Origin: DATFKA01 sp042095835
GTDB taxonomy: Bacteria > Bacteroidota > Bacteroidia > Chitinophagales > Saprospiraceae
NCBI GenBank assembly: GCA_042095835.1
Contig: JBELML010000207.1
Coordinates: forward strand, 1-6,424
Reading direction: 5' to 3'
DNA length: 6,424 nucleotides
Below, one piece after another: positions 1 to 6,366 of the stretch (its first letter is position 1; each line of letters begins with the position of its first letter). Position numbers and translations under genes: made by a program. Below the pieces are notes generated by a model. That model saw only the letters and a list, made by a program, of their open reading frames with translations. It had not been told where the DNA came from and did no database searches.

Positions 1-294
1 CACAAAACTCATCAAGACCATAAAAGGAACCTTCCCAAAGTTGAAAAAATGTAGTGCGCCTGCAAACCAACCTAATGCGTTACCAGAATTGGTATCTGCA
101 TCGACGTCAGCATCTACATCGACATCAAGGTCAATATCAGCATCAATATCGACATCGACATCAAGGTCAAAATCAAAGGCACTCAGATCCAAGGCACCGA
201 TAAAAACCGATAACCAATATAGGATAATGATACCCAATAAGATGGTATAAAAGATATTCACTGGCTCTAAGGCCGCTTGCCATAATGCTTGCAT
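1..294 (-). CDS. YqiJ/DUF1449-like inner-membrane protein, N-terminal part (C-terminus beyond window)
   Basis: The reverse strand reads an open frame of 98 codons from ATG at 294-292 to base 1, with no stop, so the 3' end is outside the window. Residues about 13-35 form a hydrophobic helix (NIFYTILLGIIILYWLSVFI). Residues 36-40 lead into an Asp-alternating stretch (41-67), and residues 73-98 start a second segment (LGWFAGALHFFNFGKVPFMVLMSFV). Helix, acidic loop, then 'L.FFN.GKVPFMVL' fits the N-terminal half of the YqiJ/OB-fold (DUF1449, NfeD-related) family, whose E. coli member has 'HYLNIGRLPALVVL' at the same place. In many bacteria such genes sit beside flotillin genes and are linked to membrane organisation; here that partner, if present, would lie beyond base 1. 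The start is supported by the family-like length before the first helix; there is no clear Shine-Dalgarno. The gene follows the PLDc_N gene in the same direction after 117 bp and may have its own promoter. Family assignment is from memory of the pattern and is fairly secure; cellular function is not known. Confidence 0.72.
   Translation of the reverse strand, partial: MQALWQAALEPVNIFYTILLGIIILYWLSVFIGALDLSAFDFDLDVDVDIDADIDLDVDVDADVDADTNSGNALGWFAGALHFFNFGKVPFMVLMSFV
94..174 (-). repeat. Asp-x alternating coding repeat with a 19-bp direct repeat
   Basis: Within the YqiJ-like gene, every second residue from 41 to 67 is Asp (14 in total), alternating with V, I, L, A or F. The DNA is built from degenerate GAT-GTC / GAT-ATT type hexamers. 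On the plus strand the 19-mer ACATCGACATCAAGGTCAA occurs at 116-134 and again at 152-170, a period of 36 bp or 12 codons, which suggests a unit duplication. The stretch lies in the loop between the two hydrophobic segments. Expansion or contraction would keep the frame. Confidence 0.9.
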
Positions 295-332
295 AAGCCC
301 AAGATTTGGAAGTCAATAAAAGTGGTTTGCTA

Positions 333-340
333 CAAAGGTA
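333..340 (-). promoter_or_regulatory. Candidate Bacteroidota -7 element for the YqiJ-like gene
   Basis: The minus strand reads TACCTTTG at 340-333, an exact match to the TAnnTTTG -7 consensus of the Bacteroidota primary sigma factor. It lies about 38 bp before the start codon at 294, a normal distance. No TTTG or TTG box is visible about 17-23 bp upstream, so only half of the promoter is supported. Confidence 0.4.
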
Positions 341-371
341 CCTTCAGTTAGGCACGTGGTAGACATAGGTT

Positions 372-402
372 AATACTATCTATGCGTAGATCGCATTGTA
401 TT
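372..402. promoter_or_regulatory. Nested inverted repeats with two mutually exclusive hairpins
   Basis: Plus-strand arms are AATAC (372-376) with GTATT (398-402), and inside them ATGCG (382-386) with CGCAT (392-396). A competing hairpin, ATCTA (378-382), loop TGCG, TAGAT (387-391), uses the same bases. Because the element is palindromic, it can form on either strand. It sits 10 bp past the PLDc_N stop codon and upstream of the candidate promoter of the next gene. No U-tract follows on the minus strand, so it is not a standard intrinsic terminator. It may be a 3' stabilising or terminating structure or an operator; the structure is visible, the role is inferred. Confidence 0.4.
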
Positions 403-411
403 GTCCCTAGA

Positions 412-651
412 CTACACTAATTCATCCTGTTCCGAATGATAGTTCAATCTGTGCTCGCGACCATAAGCATAATAAACAATGGTCCCAATTAAAGGTAATA
501 AAATGATTAAGATAAGAAAGACATATTTGTCTTCGCTCGTTTTGAATTCTGATCGGATAATTTCAATCAAGGCGCTTATCCAATAGAATAAAAAGACGAA
601 TCCTGCAGCAACGGCAGATAAGATGAGTATTTCAGGGCCAAAAAAATCCAT
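412..651 (-). CDS. Small two-helix membrane protein of the PLDc_N (phospholipase D nuclease N-terminal) family
   Basis: A complete 79-residue protein, starting at ATG 651-649 and ending with TAG at 414-412. The upstream AGGAC, about 4 bp before the ATG on the minus strand, could act as a short Shine-Dalgarno and supports the start. Residues about 6-31 and 43-62 are hydrophobic helices. Between them is a basic/acidic turn, 'IIRSEFKTSEDKY', and after the second helix comes 'YYAYGREHR'. The pattern W-x-x-A-L-I-x-I-I-R-S-x-F, then a long Leu/Ile helix with LLP-x-x-G, then Y-x-x-G-R, is typical of the PLDc_N domain. That domain is found as the membrane anchor of cardiolipin synthases and also alone as short proteins in Bacteroidota. 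This copy has no phospholipase HKD motif, so it is an anchor-type module and not an enzyme. The C-terminal tail is acidic and polar (HSEQDELV). It lies 168 bp after the MATE gene and before the YqiJ-like gene in one direction, possibly as its own unit. Function unknown. Confidence 0.8.
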   Translation of the reverse strand: MDFFGPEILILSAVAAGFVFLFYWISALIEIIRSEFKTSEDKYVFLILIILLPLIGTIVYYAYGREHRLNYHSEQDELV

Positions 652-819
652 GTGTCCTAGTCGTATTTGTGTGTAATTATTTCTGATGAATACGCAAGCA
701 ATCTATCGTCAAATCCCCCCAATGGCTATTTTTATCGGCCAAATTCCAGAAAAACACGATTAATGTTATGAAAGCGTTAATGGGGTTTAGGGGTTAGACT
801 CCAGAACTCCAACACCCTA

Positions 820-2112
820 TCACCTCAAAGAAAACCCTTTCCGAAAGTAAGCGATCTGTTGGATAATTCCGCGCGCCACCATAAATGCGAGTAGCGTCAA
901 CCAGAGACCATGATTCCCGTGGTGGATACCATACATATAATAGCTTGCTAAAAAGATCAAAATAGCGATCAGCATACAGTCTCGCATAGCCTTTGAAGCC
1001 GTAAGTCCTATAAATACACCATCCCAAATATAGCAGGGCGTACTCAAGATTGGAAAAAGTACCATCCAGAATAGATAAGGTTGAATCGCCTCAATTACAT
1101 CCTGCTCGGTAGTAAATAAGTGAACCATCGGTCCTCCAGCTAAAAGATATAAAAGGCTAAAGCCTACAGCTAGCGCCATTCCCCAAATAAAAGCCAGACG
1201 GATTGCTTTATTCGTTTTCGGTATATCTTGAGCTCCAGCATATTTCCCGACTAAGCTTTCTGTGGCAAAGGCGAATCCGTCTACACCATAGGACATCCAG
1301 TTGAGATATTGCAAGAGGATTACATTGACCGCCAGCATCAGCGTTCCTTCCGTGGAACTTTGACTATAAAAAAAGCCAAAAGCAAAAGTCAAACACAAGG
1401 TCCGTAAAAAGATATCAAAGTTCAGGCTCAGAAATTTGCGTAACTCCTGCCACTTTAGCAATGCTTTAGACTTGATCATCTTGAGATACGATTGATAGCG
1501 CCACCAGAATAGGAACAAGGCTAATACCAATCCAAAGTACTGTGCCAATAAGGTACCATAAGCCACTCCCGCAACACCCCAACCCAGGGAATGCACGAAA
1601 AAATAACTCAAAATGATATTCACCACATTAATACTGACAGTAAGTATCAAGGGATATACGGCATTTTGCAAACCAAAGAACCAACCCATCGCTGCGTACA
1701 ATCCCAAAGTAGCTGGCGCTGCCCAAACCCTGATGTAGAAATAATCTTCTACCAATGATTGTTGTTCGGTACTCACATTCATTAATTGAATGCTCAGGTG
1801 GCCGATTGGCAACTGTAGTGTCAGAATAAGAAAAGACAGACTAGCTACCACCACAAAGGCCCGCCCTAGTGTATTAGAGATGGCGGTATCAGATTGTTGG
1901 CCATAAGCCTGTGCAGTCAGACCAGTGGTCCCCATCCGCAGGAACCCAAAATTCCAATAAATAAAATTAAAAATCATGGCACCCACCCCTACGGCTCCAA
2001 TGTGTAGCTCGGATAAGCGCCCCATCAAAGCTGTATCTACGGTACTCAATAAGGGTACAGAAATATTGCTGATGATATTGGGAATAGCGAGTTTGAGTAT
2101 TTCCTTATTCAA
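820..2112 (-). CDS. MATE family multidrug/metabolite exporter, DinF-type
   Basis: A complete protein of 430 residues, the usual MATE size, with about 12 predicted transmembrane helices in two six-helix halves. It would export cationic or organic compounds across the inner membrane by exchange with H+ or Na+. Family marks include the N-terminal 'LAIPNIISNISVPLLSTVDT' with Asp26 in helix 1, 'GAVGVGAMIFNFIYWNFGFL' followed by 'RMGTTGLTAQAYG' (59-71), and 'VDGFAFATESLVGKYAGA' (277-294) opening the second half. The phrase 'NFGFLRMGTTGLTAQA' points to the DinF branch, not NorM. The start is a TTG at 2112-2110: an in-frame TAG lies only seven codons upstream with no ATG or GTG between, and the protein begins exactly where DinF relatives begin. 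AGGAAG lies about 30 bases upstream, too far to act as a ribosome site. It is transcribed away from the Ddl-like/PASTA gene across a 91-bp spacer. No substrate can be named from sequence. Confidence 0.93.
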   Translation of the reverse strand: MNKEILKLAIPNIISNISVPLLSTVDTALMGRLSELHIGAVGVGAMIFNFIYWNFGFLRMGTTGLTAQAYGQQSDTAISNTLGRAFVVVASLSFLILTLQLPIGHLSIQLMNVSTEQQSLVEDYFYIRVWAAPATLGLYAAMGWFFGLQNAVYPLILTVSINVVNIILSYFFVHSLGWGVAGVAYGTLLAQYFGLVLALFLFWWRYQSYLKMIKSKALLKWQELRKFLSLNFDIFLRTLCLTFAFGFFYSQSSTEGTLMLAVNVILLQYLNWMSYGVDGFAFATESLVGKYAGAQDIPKTNKAIRLAFIWGMALAVGFSLLYLLAGGPMVHLFTTEQDVIEAIQPYLFWMVLFPILSTPCYIWDGVFIGLTASKAMRDCMLIAILIFLASYYMYGIHHGNHGLWLTLLAFMVARGIIQQIAYFRKGFSLR

Positions 2113-2164
2113 TGATTTTTTTTGGTTTAGTAACTATTGACTTCCTGTTTATCTGGTTAATAAA

Positions 2165-2172
2165 CAAATATG
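2165..2172 (-). promoter_or_regulatory. Weak candidate -7 element for the MATE gene
   Basis: The minus strand reads CATATTTG at 2172-2165, seven of eight matches to TAnnTTTG, about 53 bp before the TTG start. No upstream TTTG box is seen at the expected spacing. It overlaps the left arm of the inverted repeat by two bases, so a protein bound there could block it. Confidence 0.25.
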
Positions 2173-2194
2173 ATTAATTTTAAGGTATTAATCA
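2171..2194. promoter_or_regulatory. Perfect 8-bp inverted repeat in the divergent intergenic region (possible operator)
   Basis: TGATTAAT (2171-2178) and ATTAATCA (2187-2194) are exact reverse complements around an 8-bp spacer, TTTAAGGT. The element lies 9 bp before the ATG of the Ddl-like gene and in the spacer shared with the divergent MATE gene. The 24-bp symmetric layout suits a dimeric repressor. An RNA hairpin in the leader of the plus-strand gene is also possible. All arms are A/T-rich, so chance is not excluded. Confidence 0.4.
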
Positions 2195-2203
2195 GCCCTT
2201 CGG

Positions 2204-3321
2204 ATGAGTAAGTTAAAAATTGGAATTTTCTTTGGTGGTCCCTCACGCGAAAGAGACCTAAGTCTGGCCATAGCTCAACAGTTCTACCAACAGTTGGACC
2301 TTACTTTGTTTGAGGCAGCTTTTATATTTGTAGATATTCATCAAAACCTCTTTGAGGTCCCTTTTGAAACTTTTTCTCGAGATTCCATCCAAGATTTTTT
2401 CTCAGACCTTGAGCTCGTAAAAACGCAGGAATATCGCATCCATCAAGAAAGTCTAGCCTTCTTTACGGAGCTGGAGCAAGCTATCATTTGGCAAAATATT
2501 GGTAAAACGACTACCCTATCCGAGCTTTCCCGTCAAATCAATTTAGCGTTTGTTGATTTAGGTAAGGCTGCCCTGGAAAGGCCACTACTCCAGCAAATCA
2601 TCGATCTAGGTATTCCATTTATTGGTCCGTCACTGGCCACACGTTCTTTAATGGACGGCTACTTGCACTTAGCTCATGCTCTCAAGGAAAACCGTATACT
2701 ATCAGCTCCCGCCTTAAAATGGCAGCTCCCCAAGGAGGGATTCCCTACCACAACTATAGAAAGCTTCCAGAAGGAGTACGCGGGGAACATTATCAGTCCT
2801 ACCGAGCAAAGAGGATTGTACGCCCGAACTATATTTACCGAGGTCCCTTCGCCTACTGCACTACAAGAGGCTTTTGCGAATGCGCAATTCCAATTAGACC
2901 TCGACTTAGCTGATTGGGATCAATTACCCAAGCAAGAACAACACCTCTTTTTACAATCGCTTGTTTCCATTCAGCATGGTTTAGGTTTCCCTATACAAGT
3001 CCAGCAGGAGGATCAGCTAATCGAATTTTATCATCCCAAGGCATTAGAGACTTTCCTAGAGCACTATTCGGGGCAGGGAAATAGCTCCACGCTCCTATTG
3101 AGGAGTAACTTGACCAAGACGGATATTTTAGTCGAACCCTTGATCAAAGGTCATCTCTTCCATTGCATCGTTTTACAGGATGGGCAAGATTTTACTTTAG
3201 CACTTCATCCTGTTTTTGAAGAGCATAAAAACAAAACTAGGTTTTCTCAACTACAATTAGACCTGATTCGCCGCAAATGTATTACGGCAGCAAAAAGTAT
3301 TCACTTAAAATCTACTGTAGC
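2204..3321 (+). CDS. Degenerate D-Ala-D-Ala ligase-like module 1, 5' part of a gap-broken gene (probably fused to the PASTA part downstream)
   Basis: Starts at ATG 2204 and runs 372 full codons into the N gap with no stop. Residues 5-20 (KIGIFFGGPSRERDLS) match the first motif of D-alanine-D-alanine ligases (GGxSxERxxS), including the Glu (E16) that in DdlB contacts D-Ala. 'LGIPFIGPS' (135-143) and 'ILVEPLIKG' (308-316) match the ends of the N-terminal and ATP-grasp subdomains. Other essential motifs are gone. The HGxxGEDG motif is replaced by 'VDLGKAALERP' (117-127), the MDK lysine by MDG (150-152), and the VKPxxxGSSxG lysine loop by 'IISPTEQRGLYART' (196-209). The G-x-E-F glutamate is replaced by GHLF (316-319). 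The module keeps the fold outline but probably neither binds ATP normally nor ligates D-Ala. About 100 residues of ordinary Ddl C-terminal lobe (the R-I-D and E-x-N strands) are missing, expected in the gap. No Shine-Dalgarno is seen, and there is no signal peptide, so the module should be cytoplasmic. A pipeline may well call it an active ligase; I think that unlikely. Confidence 0.75.
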
Positions 3322-3421
3322 NNNNNNNNNNNNNNNNNNNNNNNNNNNNNNNNNNNNNNNNNNNNNNNNNNNNNNNNNNNNNNNNNNNNNNNNNNNNNNN
3401 NNNNNNNNNNNNNNNNNNNNN
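3322..3421. other. Assembly gap (100 Ns)
   Basis: Exactly 100 Ns, the customary placeholder for a gap of unknown length. The coding frame before the gap (set by ATG 2204) and the one after it (set by the stop at 5572) differ by one or two bases across the placeholder, so the 100 is not the real length. By comparison with a normal Ddl fold, the missing piece should hold the end of module 1 and a short link to module 2. That is roughly 80-110 codons (my estimate), or alternatively a stop and a new start. Confidence 0.97.
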
Positions 3422-5574
3422 ATAGTCTGCCTACCATTGCTATTCTTTTGTCCTCTAGACCTGTTTCTAATAAGGCGACCTTAGCCGCTCACTACGCCTA
3501 TGAGCAAATGAAAACTTTAGGTGGCTACAAGGTCAATGCTTATGGTTTTCATCAAAAAGATCAGGTCCACTTTATACCTGCCTCTGATTGGGAAAGTATC
3601 CTGGAAAAAGGTTTAGATCATTGGCTGGAACAAAAAGAGAATATCTCTCCTATTGTTCAGGAGATTTCGTACAAAGCGACTCAACTTCAAAAAACAGCCA
3701 CTTTGTCAGCGATAAAAAACAAGCCTCCCTTTCTATTGGAGGAGTTTTCTGCCGATTGGATATTGCCCTATTTCGATGACATCAATAGTTATCAGCTTTG
3801 TTTTGAAAAATTAAACCCTAATCGCATATCTTTTGGCAAGTCTGCTGATTTGATCGCCACCTTTGGGAATAGCCAGAGTAGAATCCTAGCAGCGCTGAAC
3901 AAGAATAATATCCACACCATTGAGCATTTTTACTTTAGCCAAAAAGATTTTATTGAAGATCGACATGGCCTAATTAAAAAAGTGGAACAAAAGCTCTATT
4001 ACCCAATAGGAGCTATTGATGATCAGCATCCTCAGCAGCGCCCATTTCTAATCAACGATCAACAAGAACTCCTTGCTTATGCTCAATTAAAATTCCGTCC
4101 GAAAGGAAGTGTAGCCAAACAAGCCAGGCGCATCTTAGGCCTGAATAATGACCAGCCAATTCCTCCGGTCTCCGCTTTTCTATTAAAGCCTGGTTTAAGG
4201 CAAATCAGCCCTGCTTTTATCTTGACTAGATCAACGATTTATGTCGATGCCAATAGCACTGAAGGATCCATCGACATTTTTGGCCATAGCCAAATCGACC
4301 AACAAGATTCGTCGAGAAACCAACTGCTGGAACTACCAGAAAGCGTTAAATTACAGTTAAATCATCAACTAGAAAGGCTTGCTAGGCTACTCAAGGTCCA
4401 ATCCTATGCGACCATTGACAGTTATTTGCGTATCTTTGAGCACGATAAAATTGAACTCTTAATTTCTACTGTAGATACCCTGCCCTTATTCACACCAGAG
4501 CACGTAATTTTTGCTCAATTAAAAAATCAAGGTTTATTACCTGTTGATTTATTTAAGCATATCATTACGAGTGAATTACCATCATCAAAAACGACAGTTG
4601 CGCCAATGATGTTAAATGAAGAAGAAATCAATCCATCAGAAACAGAGCAAAACGAGCCTACTGATTCGAATGTGGATAGCTCTACGCAGGAGCCTACAAT
4701 AGTAGCATCTACCGATGCTACCGAACTTAATCAAGAGGAAAAGAAGGCCTCCTTCTTCAAAAGAGCCTGGCAAGAAACGATTAGCTTTCTTCGCGCTCCA
4801 ATCTTCCTCAAGAACCTAGGGGCCATATTTGGTTTAGCCTTAGTGCTCTTCTTTTTGACTACCACCATATTGAGTTGGTACACCCTGGAAGGCAAGTCCA
4901 TTATAGTAGAGGACCTGACCGAACAAAGCTACGAAGAAGCCCAAAAAGAAGCGCGTAGCCAAAAATTACGCGTCGCAATTGGAGGTGTTATCCCCTCTAC
5001 CGATGGAGATCAGATTCCTAGAGAAGTCATCCGCCAGGAACCTCAAGCAGGTACCAAAGTCAAGAAAAACCGAACGCTTTATTTATGGATTCGAGGCGAG
5101 AGAGAGGAAGTCAGCCTACCTCAACTTGCTGGAAAAGATTATTTCGAAGCTTATAAACGAGATTTGGAGAATAGAGGTATTGCTCTTGTTATCACTGAGC
5201 GAAAATATGATCGCAAGCTACAAGAGGAGACCATTCTCAGCTTTGACTATAATGGCAAAACGATCTCCCTCGACGAGGTCAGTAGTGGCGTAAAAATCCC
5301 TAAAGGGACCCAGCTGGGTGTAGTGGTTTCTACTCGACTAAAAAATAGTGTACAAATCCCCAACTTTGTATGTATGACCTTTGAGGAAGCTAAATTTCAG
5401 ATTGATGCCAGCCGCCTCAAACTAGGCGAGGTACAAGGCACAAGAAATAACAGCTCCTACGTCTGGAAGCAAGAGCCAGTATATATCGTTGGACAGGAAA
5501 TCAAAACCAATTCCAGCATCAAATTGTACCTCAGCAGTGAATTCCCGGCAGATTGCGGAGATTCAGAAGAGTAG
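3422..5574 (+). CDS. Degenerate Ddl-like module 2, membrane helix and three PASTA domains (3' part of the gap-broken gene)
   Basis: Open from the gap to TAG 5572-5574; numbering below counts the Ser codon at 3424 as 1 (716 residues). Residues 4-26 look like a second ligase N-terminus (TIAILLSSRPVSN) with GG changed to SS and the Ser-Glu lost. Residues 182-225 (LIKKVEQKLYYP.. to ..LLAYAQLKF) follow an ATP-grasp strand-helix pattern without the lysine. Residues 317-385 follow the Ddl C-lobe: 'SYATID' in place of GRID, and 'STVDTLPLFTP' in place of ExNTxPGMT, losing the Mg-binding Glu and Asn. Residues 386-442 are an acidic Ser/Thr/Glu/Asn-rich linker. A basic patch (KRAW, LRAP, LK) precedes the helix at about 464-485, placing the N side in the cytoplasm. 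PASTA domains follow at about 491-557, 561-639 and 641-705, each with a 'V/IP.L..' start and 'A...L' helix. They probably face the periplasm and bind peptidoglycan or its precursors. The tail is acidic. Bacteroidota often carry separate ddl and PASTA genes side by side; here they are joined. Role in wall sensing is inferred. Confidence 0.8.
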
Positions 5575-5586
5575 TATTTGGAGCTT

Positions 5587-5628
5587 GACCAGCGGGCTTA
5601 TAAGCTTAATAAAGTCGCTGTATTGGTC
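5587..5628. terminator. Possible two-way terminator hairpin between convergent genes
   Basis: In the 56-bp spacer between the PASTA gene stop (5574) and the HAD gene stop (5631), CAGCG (5590-5594) pairs with CGCTG (5616-5620). GAC (5587-5589) and GTC (5626-5628) extend the stem past a bulge. The loop contains the palindrome GCTTATAAGC (5596-5605 region). No clean U-run follows on either side, so strength is doubtful. The position between convergent genes is the main support. Confidence 0.3.
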
Positions 5629-5630
5629 CA

Positions 5631-6263
5631 CTAGCTATTAAAGTAATGCGAGAGTAAAATTTCTAGTAGATGCTTGGGGTTCTCCGCTACGTGATCTGGC
5701 CCGGCTGCTGACAGTTTTTGGCCATCATTAAAGCCCCAGGTGACGGAAATAATAGGCATCCCGATCTTTTTACAAGCTACCACATCGCGTACTTCATCGC
5801 CCACATAAACGGCCTCATTCGCTTTCAATTGATGCTTGCGTAGTAGGCGTTTAAGTTTTCTATCTTTTTTAAAAAGAGAAGTGTCCGCGTAGACGGCTTC
5901 GAAGCAATCGAGTTGATAGCGTTCGAGGACATTTCGAACTGCTGGTTCGATATTAGAAGTAAGAATAAAGAGTTGAGCCTTCGGCTGGAGTGTTGCCAAC
6001 ACGGCTGGGATATCCTCGTTCAGTTCTAATTTGGGTATCTCTGGAATCAGGATTTTCTTCAGTGACCGAAGGTAAAAAGGGAATTGATACCATCGCAGAC
6101 CCAGATCTTCTTTGATAATTTGTTTGACCCCTTTTGATCTCAGATAGTCTGTATCTTGAAAAGGTGGGTATTTATATTTTTCAGCAAGCTTGTTGACCCC
6201 TTCTAGTCCTAATAATAAAGAGTCGGCAAGGGTTCCATCAAAGTCAAAAATGACTGCCTTCAT
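5631..6263 (-). CDS. HAD-superfamily phosphatase, phosphoglycolate phosphatase-like
   Basis: A complete 210-residue protein, typical for the Gph/PGMB-like branch of haloacid dehalogenase hydrolases. It is expected to be a cytoplasmic Mg2+-dependent phosphatase of small phospho-metabolites. Motif I is at the very N-terminus, 'VIFDFDGTLADS', with nucleophile Asp7 and acid/base Asp9. Motif II is Thr102 or Ser103 in 'LFILTSN'. Motif III is a lysine in 'FKKDRKLKRLL' (Lys132/133 or Lys136). Motif IV is 'VYVGDEVRDVVACKKIGM' with Asp156, Glu157 and Asp160. Residues about 15-80 form a mainly helical C1-type cap, unusually rich in Lys, Tyr and Phe, which would decide the substrate. All catalytic positions are present, so it should be active. 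The ATG at 6263-6261 puts motif I at residue 7, normal for the family; no Shine-Dalgarno is seen. It converges on the PASTA gene with only 56 bp between stops. Substrate is unknown; phosphoglycolate is one possibility, not shown. Confidence 0.92.
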   Translation of the reverse strand: MKAVIFDFDGTLADSLLLGLEGVNKLAEKYKYPPFQDTDYLRSKGVKQIIKEDLGLRWYQFPFYLRSLKKILIPEIPKLELNEDIPAVLATLQPKAQLFILTSNIEPAVRNVLERYQLDCFEAVYADTSLFKKDRKLKRLLRKHQLKANEAVYVGDEVRDVVACKKIGMPIISVTWGFNDGQKLSAAGPDHVAENPKHLLEILLSHYFNS

Positions 6264-6332
6264 AATGGTTAAAATTCGGGTTGTGTATATGGCAATACAA
6301 GAGTATCTCTAGACGCCTATTGGTTTTGAGTG

Positions 6333-6366
6333 CAAATTAATTATTTTTAGCTTAGTAACGGACAAA
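6333..6366 (-). promoter_or_regulatory. Candidate promoter for the HAD gene
   Basis: The minus strand reads TTTG at 6366-6363, then 22 bp, then TTAATTTG at 6340-6333. This is seven of eight matches to the Bacteroidota -7 consensus, with a -33-like box inside the range of spacings reported for the phylum. The implied leader is about 60-65 bases. The rest of 6264-6424 is A/T-rich with no gene that I can support. Confidence 0.33.

Noticed and set aside
41..250. Plus-strand open frame of 69 codons rich in Ser and Thr
   Set aside because: It is the complement of the Asp-repeat gene; the GACATC-type repeats simply read as Ser/Thr/Ala on the other strand. It has no domain and lies wholly inside the better-supported minus-strand gene.
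782..793. GGGGTTTAGGGG, resembling a telomere-type repeat
   Set aside because: Only two short G-runs in a bacterial intergenic spacer; too short for a repeat array or a four-tract G-quadruplex.
652..819. 168-bp spacer between MATE and PLDc_N checked for a terminator, promoter or small RNA
   Set aside because: Only a 4-bp TGGC/GCCA stem and partial TTTG boxes were found; nothing rises above chance.
794..1027. Minus-strand open frame of 77 codons overlapping the 3' end of the MATE gene
   Set aside because: Out of frame with a clear, complete MATE protein and without recognisable family features.
2137..2163. TTGACT followed by TAATAA on the plus strand, like an E. coli sigma-70 promoter
   Set aside because: Bacteroidota primary promoters do not use this pattern and the spacing to TAATAA is only 15 bp; in A/T-rich DNA such matches are common.
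2204..3321. Calling this an active D-alanine-D-alanine ligase (ddl)
   Set aside because: Several essential motifs are absent although the N-terminal motif is good, so the gene symbol was withheld.
4979..5293. Plus-strand open frame of 104 codons within the PASTA region
   Set aside because: Alternative frame of the PASTA domains; composition is not protein-like and there is no separate ribosome site.
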